64,000 nt of DNA, from contig NZ_SMYN01000001.1 in the NCBI RefSeq assembly GCF_004959935.1, forward strand, positions 62,001-126,000, in the 5' to 3' direction. The position numbers were made by a program, and so were the translations under genes. The notes beneath the pieces were generated by a model, which made no database searches, was not told the DNA's origin, and saw nothing but the letters and a program-made list of their open reading frames with translations. Every line of letters starts with the position of its first letter. Position 1 is the first letter of the stretch. The DNA comes from Falsirhodobacter xinxiangensis. Lineage in GTDB: Bacteria; Pseudomonadota; Alphaproteobacteria; Rhodobacterales; Rhodobacteraceae. This document shows, one piece after another, positions 53,160 to 64,000 of this stretch.

Positions 53160-54218
53160 TTGCGAGTTTCAGAACCTGCCGCCCCCCTTCTTTCCGTCGT
53201 CATTCCAAGCCGTAACCGTTCGCGGCGGCTGTTGACCGCGATCCGATCCGTCCAGCGCCAATGCGGCAGTGCTGCGGAAATCATCGTCGTCGACGATTTT
53301 TCCTCGATCGACATGACGGCGACCTATGCGCTGCTGGAAAGCCTTGGCGTGCGCGTGTTGCGCCTGCCGGAAAAGCGCAGCGGGTCCTTCGCCCGCAACG
53401 TCGGGGTCGAGGCTGCGCGGGCATCGCATGTCAGCTTCCTTGATTCGGACGATGTCTGGCTGCCGGGGCTGTTCGACCGCATCCGCACCTTTGCGGGCGG
53501 GCCGGGAAACCGGATCATGTGCGCGGGCATCATGCTCAAGACCGGCGACGGGCTGGCGGCGTTCCATCAGCCCGAATGGCCGGGAAACGGATCGCCGGTC
53601 GATTTCATCTATCGCGATGGCGGGCGCATCCAGACGAGCATGCTGACGCTGCCGACCGCGCTGGCGCGCCGATATCCTTTCCGCCCCGAACTTCCCGTCA
53701 ATCAGGACAGCGATTTCGCCATCCGCCTGTGGCGCGCAGGCGTCGGCTTCCGCATCGACCCGGTGCCCGGCATCGTGAAGGACGAATCGGATGCCGTGGA
53801 CCGTCTGACGTTGAATCCCGACCTCGTGGACCGTTCGATGGACTGGTTCGAGGCGGTGCGCGCCGATTGGTCGCCCGAGGCCGTCCGCGGCTATTACCTG
53901 CGCGACCGGGTCTGGCGTCTGGCCAATTCCGGCCGCCGCCCCGAGGCGTTCCGCGCGCTGGCGATCGGCAGCCTCCCGCCCGTCGCACTGCACGAGAGCA
54001 TCCGGCTGGGGGTGAACCTGATCCTTGGCCATGACGGGTATGCCCGCCTGCGCCGCGCCGTGCGATCCGTTCGGCCCGACCGCAAGCTGCTTGGTGCGGA
54101 CCCCGCAAGCGATTGGCTGCGCTCGCTGGACGAGGAAGTGCGCGAGATGCTGGGCATCGCCCCCGCCCGCCCCGACCCCCGCCGCGCGCCGCTGGGCGAC
54201 ATGCGTATGGAAGGCTGA
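53160..54218 (+). CDS. Glycosyltransferase family 2
   Basis: A 352-residue GT-A enzyme with LLSVVIPSRNRSRRLLTAI at the start, IIVVDDFSSID as nucleotide-binding loop and FLDSDDVW as the DXD-like motif. The start is uncertain. TTG at 53160 has GAGG about eight bases upstream and gives a typical short lead before SVVIPS, while GTG at 53076 and TTG at 53142 are also in frame. The flippase gene begins two bases after the stop. It is the first gene of the five-gene + strand part of locus B. Confidence 0.8.
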   Translation: MRVSEPAAPLLSVVIPSRNRSRRLLTAIRSVQRQCGSAAEIIVVDDFSSIDMTATYALLESLGVRVLRLPEKRSGSFARNVGVEAARASHVSFLDSDDVWLPGLFDRIRTFAGGPGNRIMCAGIMLKTGDGLAAFHQPEWPGNGSPVDFIYRDGGRIQTSMLTLPTALARRYPFRPELPVNQDSDFAIRLWRAGVGFRIDPVPGIVKDESDAVDRLTLNPDLVDRSMDWFEAVRADWSPEAVRGYYLRDRVWRLANSGRRPEAFRALAIGSLPPVALHESIRLGVNLILGHDGYARLRRAVRSVRPDRKLLGADPASDWLRSLDEEVREMLGIAPARPDPRRAPLGDMRMEG

Positions 54219-54219
54219 A

Positions 54220-55674
54220 GTGGCGCGAATCGGCAAGTGGATCGGCCTTTCGGCAGCCGATGCCGGGATACGGCTGGCGGCGCAGCTTGCCAGCACGGCG
54301 ATCCTTGCCCGCATCCTCATCCCCGAGGATTTCGGCACGGCGCTGATGGCACTGACGGTCGTGACGATGCTGGGCACCTTCGTCAGCACCCCCTTCGAGG
54401 AGGCGCTGACCCAGCGTGGGCGCCTTGCGACGGGGCATCTTCGCAGTGCGCTGCTGGTCTCGCTTCTGGCCAGCGTCGCGATCATCGCCGTTCTGGCGAT
54501 TGCGGGGCCGCTGATCGCCCGCGCGTCGGGAGTGCCATCGCTTGCGATCTGGATGCCGGTCGCGGCGCTGTTCCTGATTGCCCAAGGTCCGGGCAGCATC
54601 GCGCGCGCCATCTGCCGCCGTCAGGGACGATTCGACAGCATTGCGGTCTGTCAGGCGGCCAGTGCGGTGATCGGCTGCGCCGCGGCCATCGTCGCAGCGC
54701 TGGCGGGGATGGGTGTCTTCGCGCTGATCCTGCAACGCATGCTGCCGATCGCGCTTTATCCGGCGCTGTCGATGATCGGGTTTTGGCTGCGCGGGCGGCA
54801 GGCATGGCTGGTTCCCAGCTGGGATGGAAGCCGTTTCCGCGAGATCTTCCGCTTCTCGGGCCTGCGCCTGACGGACGAGGTCATCCGCGCGATGATGCCG
54901 ACCACGCTGACCTTCATCGTCAACGCTTGGTTCGGCACCGCCGTGCTTGGTCAGCTGAGCATCGCGATGCGCCTGGTCGAACCGCTGCGGTCGGCCATCG
55001 TCAGCGTGGGGCACAACCTCGTCTTCTCGATCCTCGCGCCGCTTCAGAACGACCCGCAGCGCCTTGGCGCGACCGCCGCGCGCACCGTCGCCAATGTCGC
55101 GTCGGTCGGCGTTCCGGTCTTCCTCGGCATCGCGATCTGCGCGCCGCTGCTTCTGCCGCTGGTCGTCGGACCGGGATGGGAGGGCGCGGCGGATCTGTCG
55201 CGCGCACTTTGCGTGGCGGCGGCGATCTCGGTCCCCTTCCGATACCTCTATACCGGGTTCGGCGCTCTGGGCCGGCCTGAATACAACATCATCGGCAGCA
55301 CGCTTGGCCTGATCGTCACCATCGTCGGCATCTGGACGGCCGCGCGGATGGGCACCGTGCTGGGCGTCAGCTTCGCCCTGATCCTGACCGAGCTTTCGAT
55401 GGCGGTCCTTGCCGTGTTCCTGATGCAGCCGATCGCGAAAAAGGGCCTGTGGCCTGCGCTGCTTCTGGTGCTGCGAATCTGGGTTGCCGCCACGCTCATG
55501 GTCTTCGCGTTGGAGGCGTTCTGGCTGCGCAGCGGTCTGTTCTCGGGAGCGCCGATTCTGCTGGTTCCGATCGTCGTGACCGGCATGGTTCTCTATGCAC
55601 CGCTGCTTTGGGCCCTGTGCAACCCGTGTTTTCAGGTCCTTCAGTCAACTTTCCTTCGCCGTGGCAGATCGTGA
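54220..55674 (+). CDS. Polysaccharide flippase (locus B)
   Basis: A 484-residue membrane protein of the oligosaccharide flippase (MOP/Wzx-like) group with about 12-14 segments. The start is GTG at 54220, with GGAAGG upstream. It is homologous throughout to the flippase at 24179-25621: ILARILIPEDFGTALMAL, STPFEEALTQRGRL and ALILQRMLPIAL are close to the other protein's equivalents. It probably moves the repeat unit built by the surrounding glycosyltransferases. Confidence 0.9.
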   Translation: MARIGKWIGLSAADAGIRLAAQLASTAILARILIPEDFGTALMALTVVTMLGTFVSTPFEEALTQRGRLATGHLRSALLVSLLASVAIIAVLAIAGPLIARASGVPSLAIWMPVAALFLIAQGPGSIARAICRRQGRFDSIAVCQAASAVIGCAAAIVAALAGMGVFALILQRMLPIALYPALSMIGFWLRGRQAWLVPSWDGSRFREIFRFSGLRLTDEVIRAMMPTTLTFIVNAWFGTAVLGQLSIAMRLVEPLRSAIVSVGHNLVFSILAPLQNDPQRLGATAARTVANVASVGVPVFLGIAICAPLLLPLVVGPGWEGAADLSRALCVAAAISVPFRYLYTGFGALGRPEYNIIGSTLGLIVTIVGIWTAARMGTVLGVSFALILTELSMAVLAVFLMQPIAKKGLWPALLLVLRIWVAATLMVFALEAFWLRSGLFSGAPILLVPIVVTGMVLYAPLLWALCNPCFQVLQSTFLRRGRS

Positions 55675-55769
55675 CGCTTTGCGGCGGCGCAGAAATCTGC
55701 CATATTCCTGCCCGTAACCAGTTCCCCGCGCCGCACGGCGTCGGTTTTGCCAAGTAAACGGATTTCGAC

Positions 55770-56810
55770 ATGCAGCATACGCGTCGCGGAGCGGAGGAGA
55801 TTTTTGCGCAGCCGGTCGCTGCCCCTCCGCAACAGCCCTTCACCGCCCTTGACCTTCTTGCCTCTGCTGGCCGCCACTGGTGGCTGATCGCGCTTTTGGC
55901 GGGCGGCCTGGGCTATGGCGGGTTCCACGTCGCCTCCAAGATGCCGGAGCGATTCCGCGCCGAAGCGGTGCTGGTGTCCGACGCACGCCGTTCGGGCATC
56001 GTCGAACTGGATGGCGAGCCGATCACCGGGCTGGAAGACGGCGCGGCCACCGGCACGATCGTGGAAACCATCAGCTCCAACATCGTGATCCGCCGGGCGA
56101 TGGCAACCCTGCCGCCCGAAACGATGACGAAGCTGCGCGATCTTTCCGGCCTCGTGAAGCGCGAGGCAGAGGGGCTGCCCCCCGTCGCGGACGAAGCCGC
56201 GCATATCGCTCGCTTCATCGGCCGCAGCCTGGAAGTGGAAAACTCGGGCCGGTCCTATGTCGTGAACGTGCGCGTCACCTCGACCGATCCGGTCGTTTCG
56301 ACCGAATTGTCGAACGCCATCGCCCGCGCCTATGTCGATTATCGCAGCCAGATCCGGCGCGAGACTTACGAACGGATGCTGTCCAACACCTCGGGCGAGG
56401 CGGAGGTGCTGCGCGAAAAACTGCGGGCCGCGGAACACCGCGCCCAGACCGCGCGGGAACAGGTGCAGCTTCTGACGCTGAACTCGCGCGGGATGACCCG
56501 CGACGCGCAGAACCGCGCGATCGAGGAAAGCGCCGCCCTTTTCGCCACGCAGCGCGAGGCGGAACGCGATGCCGCCGCGCAGGCCGTCGTCTATGAACGC
56601 CTGCTGCTGAACCAGAGCGAGCTGCAAAGCCAGATGCAGACGCCCGAGTTGAACGTCCAGCTTTTCGCCGATGCGACCGTGCCGCTGGCGCCGTCGGGGA
56701 TGAATCCCAAGCCGGTGCTGCTGGCGCTGGGCGTGCTGGGCGGCGGGATGCTGGCGCTGTCCTTGGGGCTGATCCGTGACGGGCTGCGCCGCCGCAAGGT
56801 GCGCGCATGA
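55770..56810 (+). CDS. Polysaccharide chain-length (PCP/Wzz-type) protein
   Basis: A 346-residue inner-membrane protein with two membrane segments, near residues 37-54 (WWLIALLAGGLGYGGFHV) and 314-335 (LLALGVLGGGMLALSLGL), around a periplasmic region with coiled coil (about 200-275). The proline-containing stretch SGMNPKP before the second segment is typical. No tyrosine-kinase domain is fused, unlike Wzc proteins, and none is adjacent. It would set polymer length. Its end overlaps the next gene by four bases. Confidence 0.85.
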   Translation: MQHTRRGAEEIFAQPVAAPPQQPFTALDLLASAGRHWWLIALLAGGLGYGGFHVASKMPERFRAEAVLVSDARRSGIVELDGEPITGLEDGAATGTIVETISSNIVIRRAMATLPPETMTKLRDLSGLVKREAEGLPPVADEAAHIARFIGRSLEVENSGRSYVVNVRVTSTDPVVSTELSNAIARAYVDYRSQIRRETYERMLSNTSGEAEVLREKLRAAEHRAQTAREQVQLLTLNSRGMTRDAQNRAIEESAALFATQREAERDAAAQAVVYERLLLNQSELQSQMQTPELNVQLFADATVPLAPSGMNPKPVLLALGVLGGGMLALSLGLIRDGLRRRKVRA

Positions 56811-57598
56811 CCGCCCGCGTTTGCGTCCTGATCCCCGTCTGGAAGGACCAACCCGGCCTCGACCGCACGCTGGCCACGCTGGCAAAGGAAACGCTGCCGC
56901 TGGATATCGTCGTGGTGGATGACGGATCGCCGACCGCGATCGCCGCCGCGCCACTGGCCGGACCGCATCGCGTGACGCTGCTGCGCCTGCCGCAGAACCG
57001 GGGCATCGAACATGCGCTGAACGCCGGGCTGGAGCGTATTCTGGCGCAGGACTATGCCTATGTCGCGCGGCTCGATTGCGGCGACGTGCCGCTTCCGGGT
57101 CGGCTGGATCGGCAGGTGGCGCTGATGGACGCCGAATCCGATGTCGGCATGGTCGGCACCTGGGCGCGCTGCGTGGATGATGACGGCAAATACCTGTTCA
57201 CCCTGCGCTTTCCCACCGATCATGCGGCGATGGTGCGCAAGCAGCGTTATGTCCCCGCCCTGCTGCATCCGACCATCATGATCCGCACGGCGGCGCTGCG
57301 CCAGATCGGCCTCTACTCCGACCGCTACAAAACGGCCGAGGATTACGACCTGTTCGTCCGCATGGGCCGCAAATGGCGGTTGGCGAACATCCCCGAGGCG
57401 CTGACCGAATATATCGTCAGCGACCAGGGCACGACGCAGGCGAAACGCAAGCGCAACCTGATCGCGCGGCTCCGGGTGCAGAAGGACAACTTCTCGGCCT
57501 TCGATCCGCATGCTTGGCTGGGCGTGGCGCGGACGATGCTGTTCATGGTCATCCCCTTCGGTTGGATGATCCGCGCGAAAGCGGTGCTGTGGAAGTAG
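56807..57598 (+). CDS. Glycosyltransferase family 2
   Basis: A 263-residue GT-A enzyme. It starts TARVCVLIPVWKDQPGLDRT, with IVVVDDGSPTAI as nucleotide loop. The expected DXD position reads RLDCGDVPLPGR, which lacks a clean DXD but keeps the spacing of this subgroup. It overlaps the chain-length gene by four bases, and the polymerase/ligase gene starts one base after its stop. Donor sugar unknown. Confidence 0.88.
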   Translation: MTARVCVLIPVWKDQPGLDRTLATLAKETLPLDIVVVDDGSPTAIAAAPLAGPHRVTLLRLPQNRGIEHALNAGLERILAQDYAYVARLDCGDVPLPGRLDRQVALMDAESDVGMVGTWARCVDDDGKYLFTLRFPTDHAAMVRKQRYVPALLHPTIMIRTAALRQIGLYSDRYKTAEDYDLFVRMGRKWRLANIPEALTEYIVSDQGTTQAKRKRNLIARLRVQKDNFSAFDPHAWLGVARTMLFMVIPFGWMIRAKAVLWK

Positions 57599-57599
57599 C

Positions 57600-58988
57600 A
57601 TGATCGCGCTTTCGGCACCCCAGACCCTGCCCGACCTGCGCAGCCGGACGCTTGCCGGCTTCCTTGTCGCGCTTTGCGTGGTGATGACCGCGTTCAACGA
57701 CATCCCCGCCATGCTTCCGGCGGGCGAGCTGTCGTCGGACGCCTTCGTCTATGTCTTTCCGCTGCTGACCCTGTGCCTTCTGTGGCATCCGGGCCGGGTG
57801 GAGGTGCCGACCTTCTTCACCATATTCGCCATCGCGCTGGTGGGCACGATCCTTGCCGGGATCTGGGCGAATATCGACACCATCGCCACCGCCGATTTCA
57901 AAGGGCGCAGCGGCAAGGGGCGGGTCATCACCCAGTCCATGTCGGTCGGCTTCGGTCTGATGGTGATGCTGGTCTTCTACAACGCAATCATCCGAGGATA
58001 TGTGGGCGCGCTGACCAAGGGCGCATTCATCGCCGTGCTGGTGATGGCGGGCTTCGGCGTGCTGGAGATGTCATACTGGTATGGCATTCCCGGGCTCGCG
58101 CAGGTGCACGAGGCACTGTCGGGCTTCTTCCACGCCACATCGGGACTTTTTTATACCCAACGCCTGCGCGCCACCGCGTTCGAAGTGTCGTGGACGGCGG
58201 TGATGCTGACCTTCCTGTTCCCCTTCGCGATTGCGGGCACAAAGCGGACGCGCGGGACGGTGCTGATCCTCGGGATCGTGGTGGTGATGACGGTGCTGGC
58301 CTCGTCGCGGACGGCGATGCTGGTGGTGGGGCTTCAGATGATGATGCTGGCCTTCGTCATGCTGCGCCGCAGGCTGGACCTGATCGTGCATATGGTGACG
58401 GCGGGCTGCATCGCGCTTATGGTGCTGTTCATCATCCCCGGCGTGGGCGAAAAGCTGGGCAGCGACATCGCCAACCTGATCGAATACGGCAGCGCGGACG
58501 GCAACATCGACGGCGGCGGCACGGATCGCGAAAACACGTCGAACATCACGCGGCTCGCCTCGATCCGGGTGGGGGTGAAGCTGTTCCACGAACACCCGAT
58601 CCTCGGCATCGGGCTGGGGCAATATGGCTTCTACTATCCCAGCTATATCGACGCTGCCGACCTGCGCAGTTACGAGGTCAGCCAGTTTCTCATCATCGAC
58701 CCCGAGGATCTGTGGCCCCCCACCTATTCGATGCATGTGCGGCTTCTGGCCGAAACCGGCATCGTCGGCTACGCGATCTGGCTGGGAACGATCCTGATCT
58801 TGCTGCTGCGTGCGCTGCGCCGCGCCTCGGCCAGCACGCTGATCGGGCGCATCTATCTTGCATCCGCGATGACGCTTCTGGGCTGGCTGCTGCTGGGCGT
58901 CAGCATCGACAGCTTCCGCTTCTTCGGCGGCTGGATCGCGATCGCGGTGGTGCTGGCACTGCCGCGCATCGAGGGGCGCCTTCGATAG
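57600..58988 (+). CDS. O-antigen ligase/polymerase-type (Wzy/WaaL) protein
   Basis: A 462-residue membrane protein with about 11-12 segments. The large periplasmic loop near residues 290-395 contains HPILGIGLGQYGFYYPSY, the Wzy_C motif, and R/H residues expected at the active site. In a gene set with flippase, chain-length protein and initiating transferase, it most likely polymerises repeat units. Ligase activity cannot be excluded. Confidence 0.88.
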   Translation: MIALSAPQTLPDLRSRTLAGFLVALCVVMTAFNDIPAMLPAGELSSDAFVYVFPLLTLCLLWHPGRVEVPTFFTIFAIALVGTILAGIWANIDTIATADFKGRSGKGRVITQSMSVGFGLMVMLVFYNAIIRGYVGALTKGAFIAVLVMAGFGVLEMSYWYGIPGLAQVHEALSGFFHATSGLFYTQRLRATAFEVSWTAVMLTFLFPFAIAGTKRTRGTVLILGIVVVMTVLASSRTAMLVVGLQMMMLAFVMLRRRLDLIVHMVTAGCIALMVLFIIPGVGEKLGSDIANLIEYGSADGNIDGGGTDRENTSNITRLASIRVGVKLFHEHPILGIGLGQYGFYYPSYIDAADLRSYEVSQFLIIDPEDLWPPTYSMHVRLLAETGIVGYAIWLGTILILLLRALRRASASTLIGRIYLASAMTLLGWLLLGVSIDSFRFFGGWIAIAVVLALPRIEGRLR

Positions 58989-59074
58989 AATAATATTCTC
59001 CTGACCTGCCGAACTTTGGCAACCTTTATCACGACTAACCTGATAGGGTTTTAGGGTAACCAGAGGAGAATGAC

Positions 59075-59656
59075 ATGTCCAAGACACTCATCATTCCCGG
59101 CCTTGACGGCTCGCCCGCGCCGCATTGGCAGCATTGGTGGGCGATGACCGACCCGACCGCCCGCATGGTGGATCAGGCCGATTGGTCCAAACCCCAGCCC
59201 GAGGCGTGGGAGGCCGAGATCGCAGGCGCCGTGCTGCAACATCCCGGCGCGATCCTTGTCGGTCACAGCATCGGCGCAATCGCGATCACGCGGCTTCTGG
59301 CCCGTTGGCCGCAGTTGGATGTCGGCGGCGTGCTGCTTGTCGCCCCCGCCGAGCCGGTCCATGACGACCGCCTTGCACGTTTCGCACCTATCCCTGAACG
59401 CCCGCTGCGGGTTCCGGCGACCGTCGTCGCCAGCCGCAACGATCCGTGGATGACCTTCACCCGCGCATCGAAACTGGCAAAGGCCTGGGGTGCCGAACTG
59501 GTTGATCTGGGATTTGCAGGGCATATCAACGTCGATAGCGGCTTTGGCCCGTGGCAGCGCGGTCTTGCCCTGCGCGACTCGCTTCGCGAACGCCGCAGCT
59601 TCGTGCCGACCCCCGCGACCGAACCGCTTTATCAACGTCGCGGGTGGGCGTTCTGA
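59075..59656 (+). CDS. RBBP9/YdeN-family serine hydrolase
   Basis: A 193-residue alpha/beta hydrolase. The nucleophile is Ser65 in VGHSIGA, the acid is in SRNDPWMTF and the base histidine in GFAGHINVDSG, a signature of the RBBP9 family. The N-terminal TLIIPGLDGSPAPHWQHWW is also typical. It begins after its own leader and is coupled to a tiny membrane protein by a TGATG overlap. The substrate is unknown. Confidence 0.9.
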   Translation: MSKTLIIPGLDGSPAPHWQHWWAMTDPTARMVDQADWSKPQPEAWEAEIAGAVLQHPGAILVGHSIGAIAITRLLARWPQLDVGGVLLVAPAEPVHDDRLARFAPIPERPLRVPATVVASRNDPWMTFTRASKLAKAWGAELVDLGFAGHINVDSGFGPWQRGLALRDSLRERRSFVPTPATEPLYQRRGWAF

Positions 59657-59781
59657 TGCGCGTCACGCTTTCCCCGCTTGTCGCATTCCTTCTGGGCTAT
59701 GCCGTGCTTCTGGGCGTGATCGTCTCGCCCGGCTCGTTCGGCACCGCCAGTTCCGCCATGCATTCCATTGTCGAGGATTGA
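59656..59781 (+). CDS. Tiny single-pass membrane protein (41 residues)
   Basis: MRVTLSPLVAFLLGYAVLLG begins a protein with one hydrophobic segment (about 7-24) followed by a short polar tail. Its start shares one base with the stop of the hydrolase gene, and the next small gene follows after three bases. No family is recognised. Tight coupling and the membrane-protein pattern support it as real. Confidence 0.6.
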   Translation: MRVTLSPLVAFLLGYAVLLGVIVSPGSFGTASSAMHSIVED

Positions 59782-59784
59782 TCA

Positions 59785-59928
59785 ATGATGTTCGTCCCCT
59801 ACGATCCGGGCACTGCCCTTCTTCTGTCGCACGACCATGACGAGGAACCCCCGCTCGCCTTTTCCGCCGGGATACTGGGCTTTGCGGTCACGCTGCTTCT
59901 ACTGTTGGGAACGGGCATCATCGGCTGA
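59785..59928 (+). CDS. Tiny single-pass membrane protein with HDHDEE motif (47 residues)
   Basis: A 47-residue protein: an N-terminal soluble part ending in SHDHDEEPP, which could bind a metal ion, then one membrane segment (AGILGFAVTLLLLLGTGIIG). It starts three bases after the previous small gene and lies 97 bases before metH. No family is recognised. Its existence is inferred from the coupling and composition. Confidence 0.55.
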   Translation: MMFVPYDPGTALLLSHDHDEEPPLAFSAGILGFAVTLLLLLGTGIIG

Positions 59929-60025
59929 ATTGTCGCGCTGCGCATCTTGAACATGAAAAGCATGAACTTTCCCTCGCGGCCGTATCCGCTATAAGGAACA
60001 GCCCCGGCCGCGAGGAGATCAGCCC

Positions 60026-63760
<3,735 letters not shown>

Positions 63761-63765
63761 TAAAC

Positions 63766-63774
63766 TTATCCACA
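63766..63774 (+). promoter_or_regulatory. Perfect DnaA box downstream of metH
   Basis: TTATCCACA is a perfect match to the 9-base DnaA box, six bases after the metH stop. It lies about 42 bases before a strong promoter. Whether DnaA binds is unknown; a single box can act as a regulatory site. Confidence 0.5.
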
Positions 63775-63815
63775 CATCGCCCACAGAAAATCGGCCCTTC
63801 CCTGCTTTTCTGGCG

Positions 63816-63846
63816 TTGACAGACTCGCCCCCTCGGGCGCTATATA
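63816..63846 (+). promoter_or_regulatory. Strong sigma-70-type promoter at the window edge
   Basis: A consensus TTGACA (63816-63821) is followed 17-19 bases later by an A/T-only stretch TATATATA (63841-63848), which contains the -10 box. Spacing is a little long if the box is TATATA. It drives a leader that leaves the window. Confidence 0.65.
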
Positions 63847-63852
63847 TAGCCC

Positions 63853-64000
63853 CGAGGACGCGACAACCCGCTAGAGGTTGAGGCATCGGAGAGGCAACAA
63901 ACCCAATTTTCATTGGGCCAAGCCTTTTCGAGGCTGGCATGGAACACCATATCTTGCGGTATGGATCATGCCTGCCACAAACGATCCTCGCGGATGATGT
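63853..64000 (+). ncRNA. Hairpin-rich 5' leader or small RNA, runs off the window
   Basis: Beginning near the promoter, five small stems follow one another with little coding character: CAACC/GGTTG (about 63863-63880), CCCAA/TTGGG (63902-63917), AGCC/GGCT (63920-63935), CCATA/TATGG (63947-63964) and ATCC/GGAT (63984-63995). The gene beyond the edge is unknown. It could be a regulated leader, for example of an RNA-processing or translation gene, or a separate small RNA. No known riboswitch core was recognised. Confidence 0.45.

Noticed and set aside
58988-59074. AT-rich palindrome AGAATAATATTCT after the polymerase gene, as an attachment site
   Set aside because: It overlaps the stop codon, has no partner copy in the window and no integrase or mobile gene lies nearby. 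It may be a weak terminator or promoter element.

Overview
This is a high-G+C (roughly two thirds) alphaproteobacterial chromosome segment, most likely from a member of the Rhodobacteraceae. Supporting signs are the divergent DUF6456/DUF6477 pair, the DUF1127 protein, a small alanine/methionine-rich protein of a kind I associate with this family, the gene orders, and very tight operons with many 4-base ATGA or TGATG overlaps. No tRNA, rRNA, insertion sequence, prophage or CRISPR array is visible. Nearly all of the window is ordinary chromosomal coding sequence.

Layout. 1-7.4 kb holds a partial lipA, a Prx5-type peroxiredoxin, an oxyR/GNAT operon divergent from a catalase with an OxyR-like double site between them, the DUF6456/DUF6477 pair, and guaA. 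7.5-14.2 kb holds a small membrane protein, a FadL-type outer-membrane protein, an EamA exporter, a conserved P-loop ATPase, metA (acetyltransferase-type signature), a lipoprotein alpha/beta hydrolase, ppk2 and a TetR regulator. 14.2-18.5 kb is a MocR-type regulator followed by a polyamine-type ABC transporter (two permeases and an ATPase, no binding protein). 18.5-20.8 kb holds a DUF1127 protein, the rplM-rpsI operon and an SseB-family protein. 20.9-25.6 kb is surface-polysaccharide locus A: KpsT-like and KpsE-like export proteins facing an ATP-grasp-like protein and a flippase. 26-30.8 kb is metQ-metN-metI, then glutaryl-CoA dehydrogenase with a CoA-transferase.

30.8-32.3 kb is the most unusual stretch. 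It is a collapsed urease operon. ureD is open, but only a 3' scrap of ureB and frameshifted 5' and 3' scraps of ureC remain. A small protein gene between the two is still intact. ureA, ureE, ureF and ureG are absent from the window.

32.4-37.3 kb is a TetR-MFP-RND efflux operon with a perfect 16-bp palindrome over the regulator's start codon. 37.3-43.2 kb has DUF1499 and DoxX proteins, a cobalamin riboswitch with a btuB-btuC-btuD import operon, and glycerate 2-kinase. 43.3-47.5 kb is ugpBAEC (glycerol-3-phosphate uptake). 47.5-49.9 kb is a PAS-GGDEF-EAL protein. 50-59 kb is polysaccharide locus B: an initiating sugar transferase, four glycosyltransferases, a flippase paralogous to that of locus A, a chain-length protein and a polymerase/ligase. 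59-63.8 kb has an RBBP9-type hydrolase, two tiny membrane proteins and B12-dependent metH. The window ends in a perfect DnaA box, a strong promoter and a string of hairpins that looks like the 5' leader of a gene beyond the edge.

The genes connect in a few themes: peroxide defence (peroxiredoxin, OxyR, catalase); methionine and B12 (metA, metNIQ, metH, btuBCD); and extracellular polysaccharide with c-di-GMP control next to it.
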